Assembly: GCF_016904955.1 (NCBI RefSeq)
Contig: NZ_JADIKE010000028.1
Coordinates: forward strand, 62,001 to 126,000
Source of the DNA: Dyella flava
Lineage (GTDB): Bacteria; Pseudomonadota; Gammaproteobacteria; Xanthomonadales; Rhodanobacteraceae
DNA length: 64,000 nucleotides
Reading direction: 5' to 3'
Shown: piece by piece, positions 47,945 to 57,183 of the stretch
Layout: each line of letters begins with the position of its first letter
Numbering within the stretch: position 1 is the first letter of the stretch
The notes under the pieces: generated by a model
The model's input: only the letters and a program-made list of their open reading frames with translations
Told to the model about the DNA's origin: nothing
The model's database searches: none
Translations under genes and position numbers: made by a program

Positions 47945-48817
47945 ATGCGCCGATTGCTGCTGACATTGCCGCTGCTGTGCGCGCCGCTTCTTGCGGCGGG
48001 TCAGACGGTGGGCGCTGATCAGGCCGGTGAGGCGGCATGGCTGCAACAGCAGACAACGTTAAACACGGGTAAGCCCGCGCCGGGCTCCTTGCTGGTGCAG
48101 TCGGAGAATGGCCCAACGGCGGGTGCGCAAAACAATGGCAGCTTGTCGCTCAATCCGCTCTCGGGCGGCACGGTCAGCTCCACCAGCTTGCAGTACGGCA
48201 TCACGCCGAATGTCTCGGCGCAGGTGGGGGTTACCCAGCGTTCGTGGGTGACGCAGCCGCGCATCGTTGGTACCCAGGTGGGCGCTACCTACAGCGCTGG
48301 CCGTTACAGCCTGGGCCTGAGCGTGGCGCAGGATCAGGTGCCCAACAGCACGCCGCTGCCGCGCGTGTTGCCAGGCGCTGTTACCGGCGTCAACGGACTG
48401 TCGGATTTCGACAGCAGCACGCAAGTTAATGCGAGCGGCCGCTTCGCCTTCAACAACAACAGCGGCGTGCTGCTTGGCGCAAGCATGGGCCGTATCCGTC
48501 TGTTGCCGGGCAATCTGATGGGACTCTCCACGCTGGATCAGAAGGCGTTGAGTTTCGGTATCGATCACGGTCCGATCACCGGCAGCATCATCGGTCGCAC
48601 CATGCAGCCCGAACCGGGTTTGCCCAGCAGCTTCCTGACCGATCGCCGCTGGAACAGCATAGATCTTGGTGTGACCTGGCATTTGCCATGGCAGGGTTCG
48701 CTGAGCTTCGGCGCGCAGAACCTTTGGTCTTCCGGCAATGCGACCAACACGCCGGTGGGGCCGCCGGAACCGGATCAGTCACGTACGCCTTACGTGCAAT
48801 ATCACCAGGATCTCTGA
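47945..48817 (+). CDS. Secreted, predicted outer-membrane beta-barrel protein of unknown function
   Basis: 290 residues with a signal peptide (MRRLLLTLPLLCAPLLAAGQ). The mature part alternates hydrophobic and polar residues in Gly/Ser/Asn-rich strands (GGTVSSTSLQYGITPNVS, YSLGLSVAQ, GSLSFGAQNLW), as in small porin-like barrels; the last residues (VQYHQDL) do not end in the usual aromatic. I do not recognise a family. No clear ribosome site precedes ATG 47945. The 286-bp upstream gap contains a possible -10 TATACT near 47875. Downstream is a strong terminator. Confidence 0.6.
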   Translation: MRRLLLTLPLLCAPLLAAGQTVGADQAGEAAWLQQQTTLNTGKPAPGSLLVQSENGPTAGAQNNGSLSLNPLSGGTVSSTSLQYGITPNVSAQVGVTQRSWVTQPRIVGTQVGATYSAGRYSLGLSVAQDQVPNSTPLPRVLPGAVTGVNGLSDFDSSTQVNASGRFAFNNNSGVLLGASMGRIRLLPGNLMGLSTLDQKALSFGIDHGPITGSIIGRTMQPEPGLPSSFLTDRRWNSIDLGVTWHLPWQGSLSFGAQNLWSSGNATNTPVGPPEPDQSRTPYVQYHQDL

Positions 48818-48836
48818 TTCGTTCACAGCATGGAAA

Positions 48837-48870
48837 ACAAAACGCCTCCGGTCCGGAGGCGTTTTGTTGT
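48837..48870. terminator. Terminator between convergent genes
   Basis: Perfect 13-bp stem ACAAAACGCCTCC, GGTCC loop and complement ending in TTTTGTTGT. Can terminate the plus-strand gene and, in the other direction, the DUF4097 operon. Confidence 0.85.
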
Positions 48871-48919
48871 GGGGGCGACGCCGTGGAAACGCGCTTGCCT
48901 GGTGTTGCCAATGTCTTGA

Positions 48920-49825
48920 TCAATCCTGTTTGCGGATACGCAGGTCACCACTGAATGTTTCAACGCTGATCTTGCCGTTGCCGTTGCCGGCAACCGTATC
49001 AAGAGTGCTACCCGGCCCGTGTTCGGGCTGTTTGGGCGTGCCGAAGTCGCTGCGCAGGTCGCCGCTGAAGGTGCTGGCGTGCACGCTGCTGGAAAGCGAG
49101 GCGGGGAATTGCAGTTGCACGTCGCCACTCATGCTGTCGATGCTCATGGTGCCGCTGGGGGCGAGTTCGCCAGTCAGCTGTACATCACCGGATACCGTGC
49201 TGAGATTCAGTTGTGCCCAGGGACCGCCACTGGCCTGGATATGCCCGGAAACCGTTTGCAGATCCGCGTTCTGGCCTAGCGAAGGGGCGAGAATGTCGCC
49301 ACTCACGGTTTGCAGCTTGGCCTGTTTCGCATGACCGGAGAACGCGACGTTGCCGCTGACTGTCACCGCTTCAAGCATCGGTGTCCGTGCGTCGATGCGC
49401 ACACGGCCGCTCACTGAATTCACCGCAATATCACCACCATCGATGCCATCTACGCTCAGTGGTGCACTCACCACGTTGACCTTCAATGAGGCAGCGCGCG
49501 GCACGTTGATGTTCAGCTCGGTATCGGACATGGCCTTGTCGCCGCTCCAATTGAACCATCCGTTGTGCCCTTGCGCCTGCACCTTGATCGACAGGTTGTT
49601 TTCACTGCCTTCGATCGACAACGGTGCTGCGCCATCGCCGAGCAGGCCACCTACGTGAACCTCGTTGCGATCCCAGGCAATGATCGTGACCTTGCCTTTG
49701 ACGTTGTTGATTTCGACATGCACCGTGGGTGCAGCCGGATGACTGAGGTCGAGCGGGGTATCGGCAAAGGCCTGCCCTCCCCAGCACAGGCAGAGCAGCA
49801 GCGGCAGATAGCGGGCGTTTTTCAT
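48920..49825 (-). CDS. DUF4097-type secreted beta-helix-like protein
   Basis: 301 residues with a signal peptide (MKNARYLPLLLCLCWGGQAFA). The mature protein is built of short repeated strands with recurrent TVSGD / SVSGR / TFSGD units, typical of DUF4097 putative adhesin-like proteins. The start at 49825 has an AGGACAG ribosome site; the frame extends to 49996 but would lose the signal peptide. It is the last gene of a sigma/anti-sigma operon (19 bp gap). The molecular role of DUF4097 proteins is not established. Confidence 0.82.
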   Translation of the reverse strand: MKNARYLPLLLCLCWGGQAFADTPLDLSHPAAPTVHVEINNVKGKVTIIAWDRNEVHVGGLLGDGAAPLSIEGSENNLSIKVQAQGHNGWFNWSGDKAMSDTELNINVPRAASLKVNVVSAPLSVDGIDGGDIAVNSVSGRVRIDARTPMLEAVTVSGNVAFSGHAKQAKLQTVSGDILAPSLGQNADLQTVSGHIQASGGPWAQLNLSTVSGDVQLTGELAPSGTMSIDSMSGDVQLQFPASLSSSVHASTFSGDLRSDFGTPKQPEHGPGSTLDTVAGNGNGKISVETFSGDLRIRKQD

Positions 49826-49844
49826 AATTATTCTGTCCTGATCT

Positions 49845-50303
49845 TCAGCCGGCATGTTTCTCAAGTTCGCGCAGCATGGTTCGCTGTGCGTCGGTCCGCT
49901 GCAGCAAACGCTGCAGGGCAGGGGAGTCGGGAGCTTGCTGGATCGCCTGTTGCAATTCCATGCGCGCGGCATCCAGTTCAACCGCCGCACCGGCAAGACG
50001 CGGGTCGCTGGGTTTCCACGCGGTATTTTCGTTGACCGTCTTCAGCGCGATGGCTGAGCCAGGTTGTGACACAGGCTGCGTGTGCCACACCACGCCGCAG
50101 GCCAATACGATCAGTGCGGCGATACTGGCAGCTACCGCCCATACCTGAGGATGGCGATGTGCCGGCCTGATCGGTGTAACTGCCGCAGCTTCGCCTGGCT
50201 TGGTTTCATCGAGCTCAGCATCGATGCGTGCCCACAGGTCGTTGCGGGGAGCGACCGGCTGGTTCAGTTCGCGCATCTGGCGCAGCCATTCGAATTCATT
50301 CAT
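49845..50303 (-). CDS. Probable membrane-bound anti-sigma factor
   Basis: 152 residues: a cytoplasmic N-terminal helical part (MNEFEWLRQMRELNQPVAPRNDLW), one membrane span (about residues 54-74) and a periplasmic helical tail. No zinc-binding HxxxCxxC motif is visible. Its start overlaps the sigma-factor stop as ATGA, the standard arrangement for an ECF sigma and its anti-sigma, which is the main reason for the call. Confidence 0.7.
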   Translation of the reverse strand: MNEFEWLRQMRELNQPVAPRNDLWARIDAELDETKPGEAAAVTPIRPAHRHPQVWAVAASIAALIVLACGVVWHTQPVSQPGSAIALKTVNENTAWKPSDPRLAGAAVELDAARMELQQAIQQAPDSPALQRLLQRTDAQRTMLRELEKHAG

Positions 50304-50851
50304 CGCACTTCTCCCAACGCTTTGCGCAACAAGCCACGTGCACGATGCAGTTGCGCCTTGGACGACCCTACTGCCATGTCCAGCTCTCTGGCGATTTCCT
50401 CGTGGCGCCAGCCTTCCACGTCGTGCAGAACCAATACGGCGCGAGCCCGTGGCGGCAGCTTGCCGATGGCACGTTCCAGTTCTTCGCGTTCGGCTGCGCA
50501 GAACGGTGTCTCGCCGTGCTCGGGAACGCTGTCCTCGTCGACATAGCCGACCGGATCGGCACCGCGCGCCCGTATGTCCATCAGTGCCACATTCACCGCC
50601 AGTCGGTAAAGCCATGTACCGAAGGCGCTCTGTTCGCGGAAGCTGTCCAGCTTCTGCCAGGCACGGACGAACGCATCTTGCGTAAGGTCTTCGGCACGTG
50701 CGTGATCGTAGCCGGACAACCGCAACATGGCGCCATGGATGCGGCCCGCATGCAGGCGGTACAGGCGTTGAAAGGCCTGGCGGTCGCCTGCGGCGGCCGC
50801 GCGCACGTCATCCGTATCGTCGTTATGTCCCGCAGCGAGCGCAGGTGGCAT
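50300..50851 (-). CDS. ECF RNA polymerase sigma factor (RpoE-like)
   Basis: 183 residues with region 2 (RLYRLHAGRIHGAML, EDLTQDAFVRAWQKLDSFR, FGTWLYRLAVNVALMDIR) and region 4 (LERAIGKLPPRARAVLVLHD, GWRHEEIARELDMAVGSSKAQLHRAR). ATG 50851 gives the normal ECF length; further in-frame starts extend to 51043 (one at 50884) without homology. First gene of a three-gene operon with the anti-sigma and DUF4097 genes. ECF operons commonly autoregulate, but I could not identify a duplicated promoter motif. Confidence 0.9.
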   Translation of the reverse strand: MPPALAAGHNDDTDDVRAAAAGDRQAFQRLYRLHAGRIHGAMLRLSGYDHARAEDLTQDAFVRAWQKLDSFREQSAFGTWLYRLAVNVALMDIRARGADPVGYVDEDSVPEHGETPFCAAEREELERAIGKLPPRARAVLVLHDVEGWRHEEIARELDMAVGSSKAQLHRARGLLRKALGEVR

Positions 50852-51083
50852 GGCGCTTCCGTTGGCGATGCAAGCAGCAATCATCTTGCCAGCTTGGATG
50901 CGGCGGGTGGCCGATGGGTTTAGATGACTGTCGCCTTTTCCCCGATGGGCAGGCGGGTAGGGCACACGGATGTGCCTGGCTCTGAGGAGCGAGTAAAGCT
51001 TGCGGTAAGGGGACAATCTTGCGATCAGGTCGCTTCGCAGCACGCTCCGAAGGGCCTCATCGCAAGGCTGGTCTCACCTCGAT

Positions 51084-51127
51084 CCTCTCTGCCCCGGGGA
51101 CTGCTTTGGGATCCCCGGGGAGAGAGG
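51084..51127. terminator. Strong hairpin downstream of pckG
   Basis: Stem of 16 bp with one bulged C (CCTCTCT-GCCCCGGGGA against its complement). It lies 8 bp beyond the pckG stop. It lacks a T-run, so it may be a transcript-stabilising structure, not an intrinsic terminator. Confidence 0.5.
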
Positions 51128-51134
51128 CAAAACG

Positions 51135-52904
51135 CTAGGCGTTGGCTGCCTTGCGCGGTATTTCCAGCGCATGGGCGACGCGTTGCTGCTCTTGCCGCAG
51201 GCGCGCCGGCAGGCGTGGGCTGAAGGTGTCGAGGTACTCGCCGATGGCGTGCAGCTCGGCTTGCCAGCCGGCGTTATCGACATCGAGCAGTTCCACCAGC
51301 GTCTCGCGCGGCAGGTCCAGCCCGTCGAGTTTCAACTCGCCGTTGGCAGGCAGCATGCCGATCGGTGTTTCAGTTCCGCGCGCCTTGCCTTCAACGCGGG
51401 CGATCATCCACTCCAGCACGCGCAGGTTCTCGCCGAAGCCCGGCCACAGGAACTTGCCGTCCTTGCCTTTGCGGAACCAGTTCACGTGGAAGATCTTCGG
51501 CAGCTTGGCACCGGGTTTGTCGAACGACAGCCAGTGCGTGAAGTAGTCGCCGTAGTGGTAGCCACAGAATGGTTTCATGGCCATCGAGTCGCGGCGCAGC
51601 ACGCCCACGGCGCCGGTGGCGGCGGCAGTGGTTTCCGAGCCCATCGCGGCGCCCAGCAGTACGCCATGGGTCCAGTCACGCGCTTCCATCACCAGCGGCA
51701 CCAGCGATGGACGGCGGCCGCCGAACACGATGGCGCTGATTGGCACACCTTGCGCATCTTCGGCTTTCGCTGACCACGTTGGGCACTGTTTGGCGCTGAC
51801 CGTGAAGCGCGAGTTCGGATGCGCCGCCGGACCGTTAGCCGGGTCGTACGGACGACCTTGCCAGTCGGTGATCGGCGTGCCGGGCAGGCCTTCCCACCAT
51901 GGCTGGTTGTCGGCGGTCACGGCGACGTTGGTGAAGATGGTGTCGTGCGCGATCGTCGTCAGCGCATTCGGGTTGCTGCTATCGCTGGTGCCGGGAGCCA
52001 CGCCGAAGAAGCCGGCTTCCGGGTTGATGGCGTAGAGACGTCCATCGGCGCCCGGACGCATCCAGCAGATATCGTCGCCGACCGTCCACACGCGCCAGCC
52101 GTCTTTGCGATAGCCCTCCGGCGGAATCAGCATGGCCAGGTTGGTCTTGCCGCAGGCGGAAGGAAATGCCGCGGCGATGTAGTGCGTCTGGCCCTGCGGA
52201 TTCTCGATGCCGACAATCAGCATGTGTTCGGCCAGCCAGCCTTCGGTGCGGGCCTGATAGCTGGCGATGCGCAACGCATGGCACTTCTTGCCGAGCAATG
52301 CATTGCCGCCGTAACCAGAGCCGTACGACTGGATCGACAGCTCTTCCGGGAAGTGCATGATGAAGCGGCGCTCCGGATCCAGCTCACCTGTGGAGTGCAG
52401 GCCCTTCACGAAGCTGCCTTCACGCTCGATACGGGCAAGCGCCGCAGCACCCATGCGCGTCATCGTGCGCATGTTCGCCACCACATACGGGCTGTCGGTG
52501 ATTTCCACACCGCATCGCGAAAGCGGCGAATCGATCGGCCCCATGCAGTACGGAATCACGTACATGGTGCGGCCTTCCATGCAGCCGTTGAACAGCGCAT
52601 CCATTTTGGTGTGCGCGTCGGCCGGGGCCATCCAATGATTGTTCGGGCCGGCATCGGCTTCGTCCTTGGTGCAGACGAAGGTCAGATGCTCCACGCGTGC
52701 CACGTCGGATGGACTGGAACGATGCAGATAGCAACCCGGATGGGTCTGCTGGTTGAGTTCGATCAGATCTCCGCTCTGCAGCATTTGCTGTACAAGCGAC
52801 CGATATTCGGTATCGGAGCCGTCACACCAATGGATTGTCGCGGGGCGGGTCATAGCCGCCACGTCTTTCACCCATTGCTCGAGCGAATCCAGCTTGCTCG
52901 CCAT
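51135..52904 (-). CDS. pckG: Phosphoenolpyruvate carboxykinase (GTP)
   Basis: Gluconeogenic enzyme converting oxaloacetate and GTP to PEP, 589 residues. The P-loop AAFPSACGKTNLAML contains the reactive Cys of the GTP-dependent class; FGGRRPSLVPLV, PKIFHVNWFRKGKDGKFLWPGFGEN and VLEWMIARVEG are also conserved. ATG 52904, with GAGGAAAAC upstream, is used instead of the in-frame start at 52994. Stands alone. Confidence 0.97.
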   Translation of the reverse strand: MASKLDSLEQWVKDVAAMTRPATIHWCDGSDTEYRSLVQQMLQSGDLIELNQQTHPGCYLHRSSPSDVARVEHLTFVCTKDEADAGPNNHWMAPADAHTKMDALFNGCMEGRTMYVIPYCMGPIDSPLSRCGVEITDSPYVVANMRTMTRMGAAALARIEREGSFVKGLHSTGELDPERRFIMHFPEELSIQSYGSGYGGNALLGKKCHALRIASYQARTEGWLAEHMLIVGIENPQGQTHYIAAAFPSACGKTNLAMLIPPEGYRKDGWRVWTVGDDICWMRPGADGRLYAINPEAGFFGVAPGTSDSSNPNALTTIAHDTIFTNVAVTADNQPWWEGLPGTPITDWQGRPYDPANGPAAHPNSRFTVSAKQCPTWSAKAEDAQGVPISAIVFGGRRPSLVPLVMEARDWTHGVLLGAAMGSETTAAATGAVGVLRRDSMAMKPFCGYHYGDYFTHWLSFDKPGAKLPKIFHVNWFRKGKDGKFLWPGFGENLRVLEWMIARVEGKARGTETPIGMLPANGELKLDGLDLPRETLVELLDVDNAGWQAELHAIGEYLDTFSPRLPARLRQEQQRVAHALEIPRKAANA

Positions 52905-53050
52905 GTTTTCCTCGCCTTGGTCTACCCACAAAAAAGAGCCACAACCGTAAGTTACGAAAACTGGCATTGCAAGGTTGCATGCAGCAAACCGCATACGGCT
53001 GCGGGTCGCAGGGGGACCCGTCCGAGGCTTGGAAACGCTTTATTGAGAAC

Positions 53051-53629
53051 TCAGCCCGGGATCAGGGTCGCGATCATGTGTTCGACGTAAGCGTCGAACT
53101 CTTCATGGCTCAACCTTGGCAGACCCAATGTGAAATTCAGCTGCAGAAAGCCGACATAGGCGGCATAGGTCAGGCGGGCGCGATTAAGTGCCTCGTCAGT
53201 CTCCAGACCGGCCTCGGAATAGGCCGTATGGAGAAATTCAGTGCGCCGCTTTGAGACGCGCGCCATCACCGGCACCACCAAGGGGTGGTCCAATGCCTTC
53301 AACAGGGCGGCGTAGACGCGGTGAGGTTGCAGCTCATGGGCGACGCGGCGGAACAATTCAGGCAAGCGCTCGCGCGGATCGGGGATCGCCTCGATCTGGC
53401 TGATGATTTCGCGTTCGCCGTACTGTTCCCAACGTTCCAGGGCGGCCTGAAGCAGCGCTTCACGTGTACGGAAATGCCAGTAAAAACTGCCTTTGGTAAC
53501 ACCGAGTTGGCGGGCCAGCGCTTCCACGGCCAGCGCGCCGACACCTTGTTCGGAGATCAGATTGAGGGCGGCATCTTCCCAATCTTCAGCGGAAAGGCGC
53601 GTACGTTCGGGTTTTTGGCGGACATTCAT
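53051..53629 (-). CDS. TetR family transcriptional regulator
   Basis: 192 residues. The helix-turn-helix region is GVGALAVEALARQLGVTKGSFYWHF (about residues 29-53, shown here to its conserved YWHF). The C-terminal ligand domain is not assignable. ATG 53629 (MNVRQKPERTR) is chosen because the 35 extra residues of the longer frame precede the usual TetR start. It is divergent from the hydrolase-fadE operon (113 bp gap), which it may control. Confidence 0.88.
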   Translation of the reverse strand: MNVRQKPERTRLSAEDWEDAALNLISEQGVGALAVEALARQLGVTKGSFYWHFRTREALLQAALERWEQYGEREIISQIEAIPDPRERLPELFRRVAHELQPHRVYAALLKALDHPLVVPVMARVSKRRTEFLHTAYSEAGLETDEALNRARLTYAAYVGFLQLNFTLGLPRLSHEEFDAYVEHMIATLIPG

Positions 53630-53742
53630 TCCCGTATGGTAGCCCAGACCGGCGCGAAACTGTGGGCATCGCCGGATCGAGGCCCGGGGAAAACGCCGTA
53701 GCTTCGGGCGATTGACGACAACCCCGCGAGCCATCCATACTC

Positions 53743-54648
53743 ATGCGTATGGAATTGAATCCAGCCACTCGAACTTCCTACACCGCCGCCGATGGCTTGT
53801 CCTTGGCGGTGGATCTTCGTCATGCCTCGGGCCGGCCGACGCTGCTGTTTGCGCATGGTTTTGGGCAGACCCGTGGAGCGTGGAATACGGCAGCAGCGAC
53901 CATGGCGGCTCAAGGCTGCCGTTGCGTCACTTTTGATAGCCGCGGCCATGGCGAAAGCGACCGCATGCCGGGCGGCGAATACCACATGCAGCAGTTCGTC
54001 GACGATCTGATTGGACTGGCCCGCGCGCAGCCGGAGCCGCCGATCCTGGTCGGTGCGTCCATGGGTGGTTTGCTGGGTCTGGTGGTCGCCGGGGAAATCC
54101 GGCCTGCGCCCTTCCGTGCACTGGTGCTGATAGATATCACGCCGCGCTGGGAAACCTCCGGTGTCGAGCGCATCCTTGCCTTCATGCAAGCGCATCCGGA
54201 TGGTTTCGCCAGCTATGCCGAGGCAGCCGAGCAGATTGCGGCGTATCTGCCGCAACGACGCGAGCGCAAGAGCGAACAGCAACTGCGCCCGCTGTTGCGC
54301 GAAGGTGCGGACGGACGCCTGCGCTGGCATTGGGATCCCGCGTTGCTGGCCGGCGAGCTGATCGGCGAAAGCGAGCGTTACCAGCCACGTCTGCTCGCCG
54401 CCGCCGCCAAGGTCGAGGTACCGGTGCTGCTGCTTTCCGGCGAGCGCAGCGATGTGGTGTCGCATCGCACCGTCGATGAATTCATGACCCTGGTGCCGCA
54501 TGCCCGGCATGCCGAAGTGCCAGGCGCCACCCACATGTTGGCCGGTGATGCGAACGATGCATTCACGGCCCAGATAGCAGGCTTTATCGCGAGCCTGGAA
54601 TCCGTCGACGCCGACGAGGCGATCGAGCAACCCGCAACGAGGTGTTGA
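53743..54648 (+). CDS. Alpha/beta hydrolase
   Basis: 301 residues. Oxyanion region LLFAHGFGQTRGAW, RGHGESD, nucleophile elbow VGASMGGLLG (Ser about residue 105), acid and His near DVVSHRTVDEF and GATHMLAGD. Esterase- or thioesterase-like, substrate unknown. ATG 53743 is used, with ATG 53749 two codons later. It ends one base before fadE, so the two are translationally linked, suggesting an acyl-CoA or ester substrate. Confidence 0.88.
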   Translation: MRMELNPATRTSYTAADGLSLAVDLRHASGRPTLLFAHGFGQTRGAWNTAAATMAAQGCRCVTFDSRGHGESDRMPGGEYHMQQFVDDLIGLARAQPEPPILVGASMGGLLGLVVAGEIRPAPFRALVLIDITPRWETSGVERILAFMQAHPDGFASYAEAAEQIAAYLPQRRERKSEQQLRPLLREGADGRLRWHWDPALLAGELIGESERYQPRLLAAAAKVEVPVLLLSGERSDVVSHRTVDEFMTLVPHARHAEVPGATHMLAGDANDAFTAQIAGFIASLESVDADEAIEQPATRC

Positions 54649-54649
54649 G

Positions 54650-57118
54650 ATGTCCGTACTATTAACTGTGATGGCGGCATTGTTTGCGACCGGCGCATGC
54701 GCTTATCACCGGAGCAGTTTGCGCGCATGGGCTGTCACCACCATCGTGGTTACCTTGGTGGTCGGCTTGCTGGCGGCTGCGCCAAAGACCATGGTGTTGC
54801 TACTGGTGCTCGAGTTGCTGGTCGCCGTGCCGTTGCTGATGACCGACTTTCGCCGCAAGAACATCAGCGCACCGCTGCTCAAGATGTTCGCCAAGGTCAC
54901 GCCGAAACTGTCGGACACCGAACAGACCGCACTGGAAGCCGGCACGGTTGGCTTTGAGGGCGAACTGTTCTCCGGCAAGCCGGATTGGCATGAGCTGCTC
55001 AAGCAGCCCAAGCCCGAATTGAGCGTGGAAGAAAAAGCCTACCTCGACGGCCCCGTGGAACAGCTGTGCGGCATGCTCGACGACTGGCAGATTACCCACG
55101 AACTGGCCGACCTGCCGCCGGAAGTGTGGGATTTCATCAAGAAGAACAAATTCTTCGGCATGATCATTCCCAAGCAGTACGGTGGCCTGGGCTTCTCTGC
55201 GCTGGCGCATTCGGCGGTGTTGCAGAAGCTGGCGACCATGTCGGCAACGGTGGCCTCCACGGTGGCAGTGCCCAATTCGCTCGGGCCGGCCGAACTGCTG
55301 CTGCACTACGGCAGCGATGAGCAGAAGAATTTCTATCTGCCGCGTTTGGCGGTAGGCGAAGAAATTCCGTGCTTCGCACTCACCGGCCCCTATGCCGGTT
55401 CGGATGCCACGTCGATTCCCGACTACGGCGTGGTGTGCAAGCAAATGGTTGATGGTGTCGAAACCATCGGCATGAAGCTTAACTTCGACAAGCGTTACAT
55501 CACGCTGGCGCCGATTGCTACGGTCGTGGGGCTGGCTTTCCGTTTGTACGATCCCGAGCACCTGCTCGGTGACAAGGACGACCTGGGCATTACGCTGGCG
55601 CTGCTGCCGCGTAACACGCCGGGCCTGGAAATCGGCCGACGCCACTTGCCGCTCAATATTCCGTTCCAGAATGGACCGGTACGTGGCAAGGATGTCTTTG
55701 TGCCGATGTCGACCCTGATCGGTGGTCCGCACATGGCCGGTCATGGCTGGCGCATGCTGGTGGAATGCCTTTCGGTCGGCCGCGCCATTTCCTTGCCGTC
55801 CAACGCGACGGGTGGTGTGCGCATGGCGGTTGCTGCCACCGGTGCCTATGCGCGCATGCGCAAGCAGTTCGGCTTGGCGGTTGCGCGTTTCGAAGGCGTG
55901 GAAGAAGCGCTGGCGCGTATCGGCGGTCTCACCTATGCCACCGCCGCATTGTCACGTGCTACCGCTGCCGCCGTAGATCGCGGCGAAAAGCCGGCCGTGC
56001 CTTCGGCCATCGCCAAATATCACGCTACCGAGTGGGGGCGCGCGATTGCCGGTGATGCGATGGATGTGCACGGCGGCAAGGCGGTGCAACTCGGTCCGAA
56101 GAACTACGCCGGCCGCGCCTGGCAGGGCGTGCCGATCGCGATTACGGTGGAAGGTGCGAACATCATGACGCGCAGCCTGATGATCTTCGGTCAGGGCGCC
56201 ATCCGCTGCCATCCTTACGTGCTCAAGGAAATGCAGGCGATGTCGATCCCCGACTACGGCGATCGTCTGCGGGCTTTCGACCGCGCGCTGTTCGGCCACA
56301 TCGGCTTTGGCGTTTCCAACGCGGTGCGCAGCTTCGTGTTGGGCGTGACGGCCGCGCATATCGGCGACGCCGCTGGTGATGCCTACACACGTCGTTACTA
56401 TCGCAAGCTCAACCGCTACTCCGCTGCGCTGGCGCTGTGCGCCGATACCTTCATGGGCGTGCTGGGCGGCAAGCTGAAGTTCAAGGAAAAGCTCTCCGCG
56501 CGTCTGGGTGACGTACTCAGCTATCTGTACATTGCCAGTGCCATGTTGAAGCGCTACGAGGATACCGGTCGTCCGGAAGCGGATCGCCCGCTGCTGGCCT
56601 GGGCGTTCCACGAGTGCATGTGGCGTACGCAGATGGCGTTGGATGGTGCCATCCGCAATTTCCCGGTGCGTCCGGTGGCCTGGCTGCTGCATGTGCTGGT
56701 GTTCCCGTTCGGCCGCCGCGAAGTGCCACCGTCGGATCGCCTGGGCCGTCGCGTGGCTGCGATCATCACGGCACCGGGTGAAGCGCGTGACCGCTTGCTG
56801 GAATGGGCCTATCTCACGCCGACGCAGAACAACACCGTCGGTCGCATGAATGAGCTGCTGCCCGATGTGATTGCCGCTGAGCCGGTGGAACGCAAGTTCG
56901 GCAAGGCGCTGAAAGCGGGTCAGTTCACCTCGCACGATTATCTCGCCCAGCTGGATGAGGCGGTGCGAGCGGGTGTGATCGATCGCAGCGAGGCGGCGCT
57001 GCTCAAACGCGTGCGCGAAGGCGTGTTCGAATTCATCTCCGTGGATGATTTCGATCCGGCGGAACTGCGCTCGGCGATCACCCGCAAGGATCCGAAGAAA
57101 CTGGCCGACGCAGCCTGA
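54650..57118 (+). CDS. fadE: Acyl-CoA dehydrogenase, FadE type
   Basis: First enzyme of beta-oxidation, 822 residues (E. coli FadE is 814). Two N-terminal membrane segments (about 1-65) anchor it, then KFFGMIIPKQYGGLGFSA, CFALTGPYAGSDATSIPDYG, GRAISLPSNATGGVRMAVAA and DAMDVHGGKAVQLGPKNY. It donates electrons to ETF, whose genes are at 20543-22262. The ribosome site GAGGTG lies in the end of the hydrolase gene. Confidence 0.95.
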   Translation: MSVLLTVMAALFATGACAYHRSSLRAWAVTTIVVTLVVGLLAAAPKTMVLLLVLELLVAVPLLMTDFRRKNISAPLLKMFAKVTPKLSDTEQTALEAGTVGFEGELFSGKPDWHELLKQPKPELSVEEKAYLDGPVEQLCGMLDDWQITHELADLPPEVWDFIKKNKFFGMIIPKQYGGLGFSALAHSAVLQKLATMSATVASTVAVPNSLGPAELLLHYGSDEQKNFYLPRLAVGEEIPCFALTGPYAGSDATSIPDYGVVCKQMVDGVETIGMKLNFDKRYITLAPIATVVGLAFRLYDPEHLLGDKDDLGITLALLPRNTPGLEIGRRHLPLNIPFQNGPVRGKDVFVPMSTLIGGPHMAGHGWRMLVECLSVGRAISLPSNATGGVRMAVAATGAYARMRKQFGLAVARFEGVEEALARIGGLTYATAALSRATAAAVDRGEKPAVPSAIAKYHATEWGRAIAGDAMDVHGGKAVQLGPKNYAGRAWQGVPIAITVEGANIMTRSLMIFGQGAIRCHPYVLKEMQAMSIPDYGDRLRAFDRALFGHIGFGVSNAVRSFVLGVTAAHIGDAAGDAYTRRYYRKLNRYSAALALCADTFMGVLGGKLKFKEKLSARLGDVLSYLYIASAMLKRYEDTGRPEADRPLLAWAFHECMWRTQMALDGAIRNFPVRPVAWLLHVLVFPFGRREVPPSDRLGRRVAAIITAPGEARDRLLEWAYLTPTQNNTVGRMNELLPDVIAAEPVERKFGKALKAGQFTSHDYLAQLDEAVRAGVIDRSEAALLKRVREGVFEFISVDDFDPAELRSAITRKDPKKLADAA

Positions 57119-57183
57119 CGCGCGGCACAAGCGGTTCAAGGCGTTGACGGCGACTCAGGTCGCCGTCGAGGAGAGGGTGTGCG

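Noticed and set aside
51819..53090. Plus-strand frame opposite pckG
   Set aside because: Antisense shadow; no motif and it crosses the pckG promoter.
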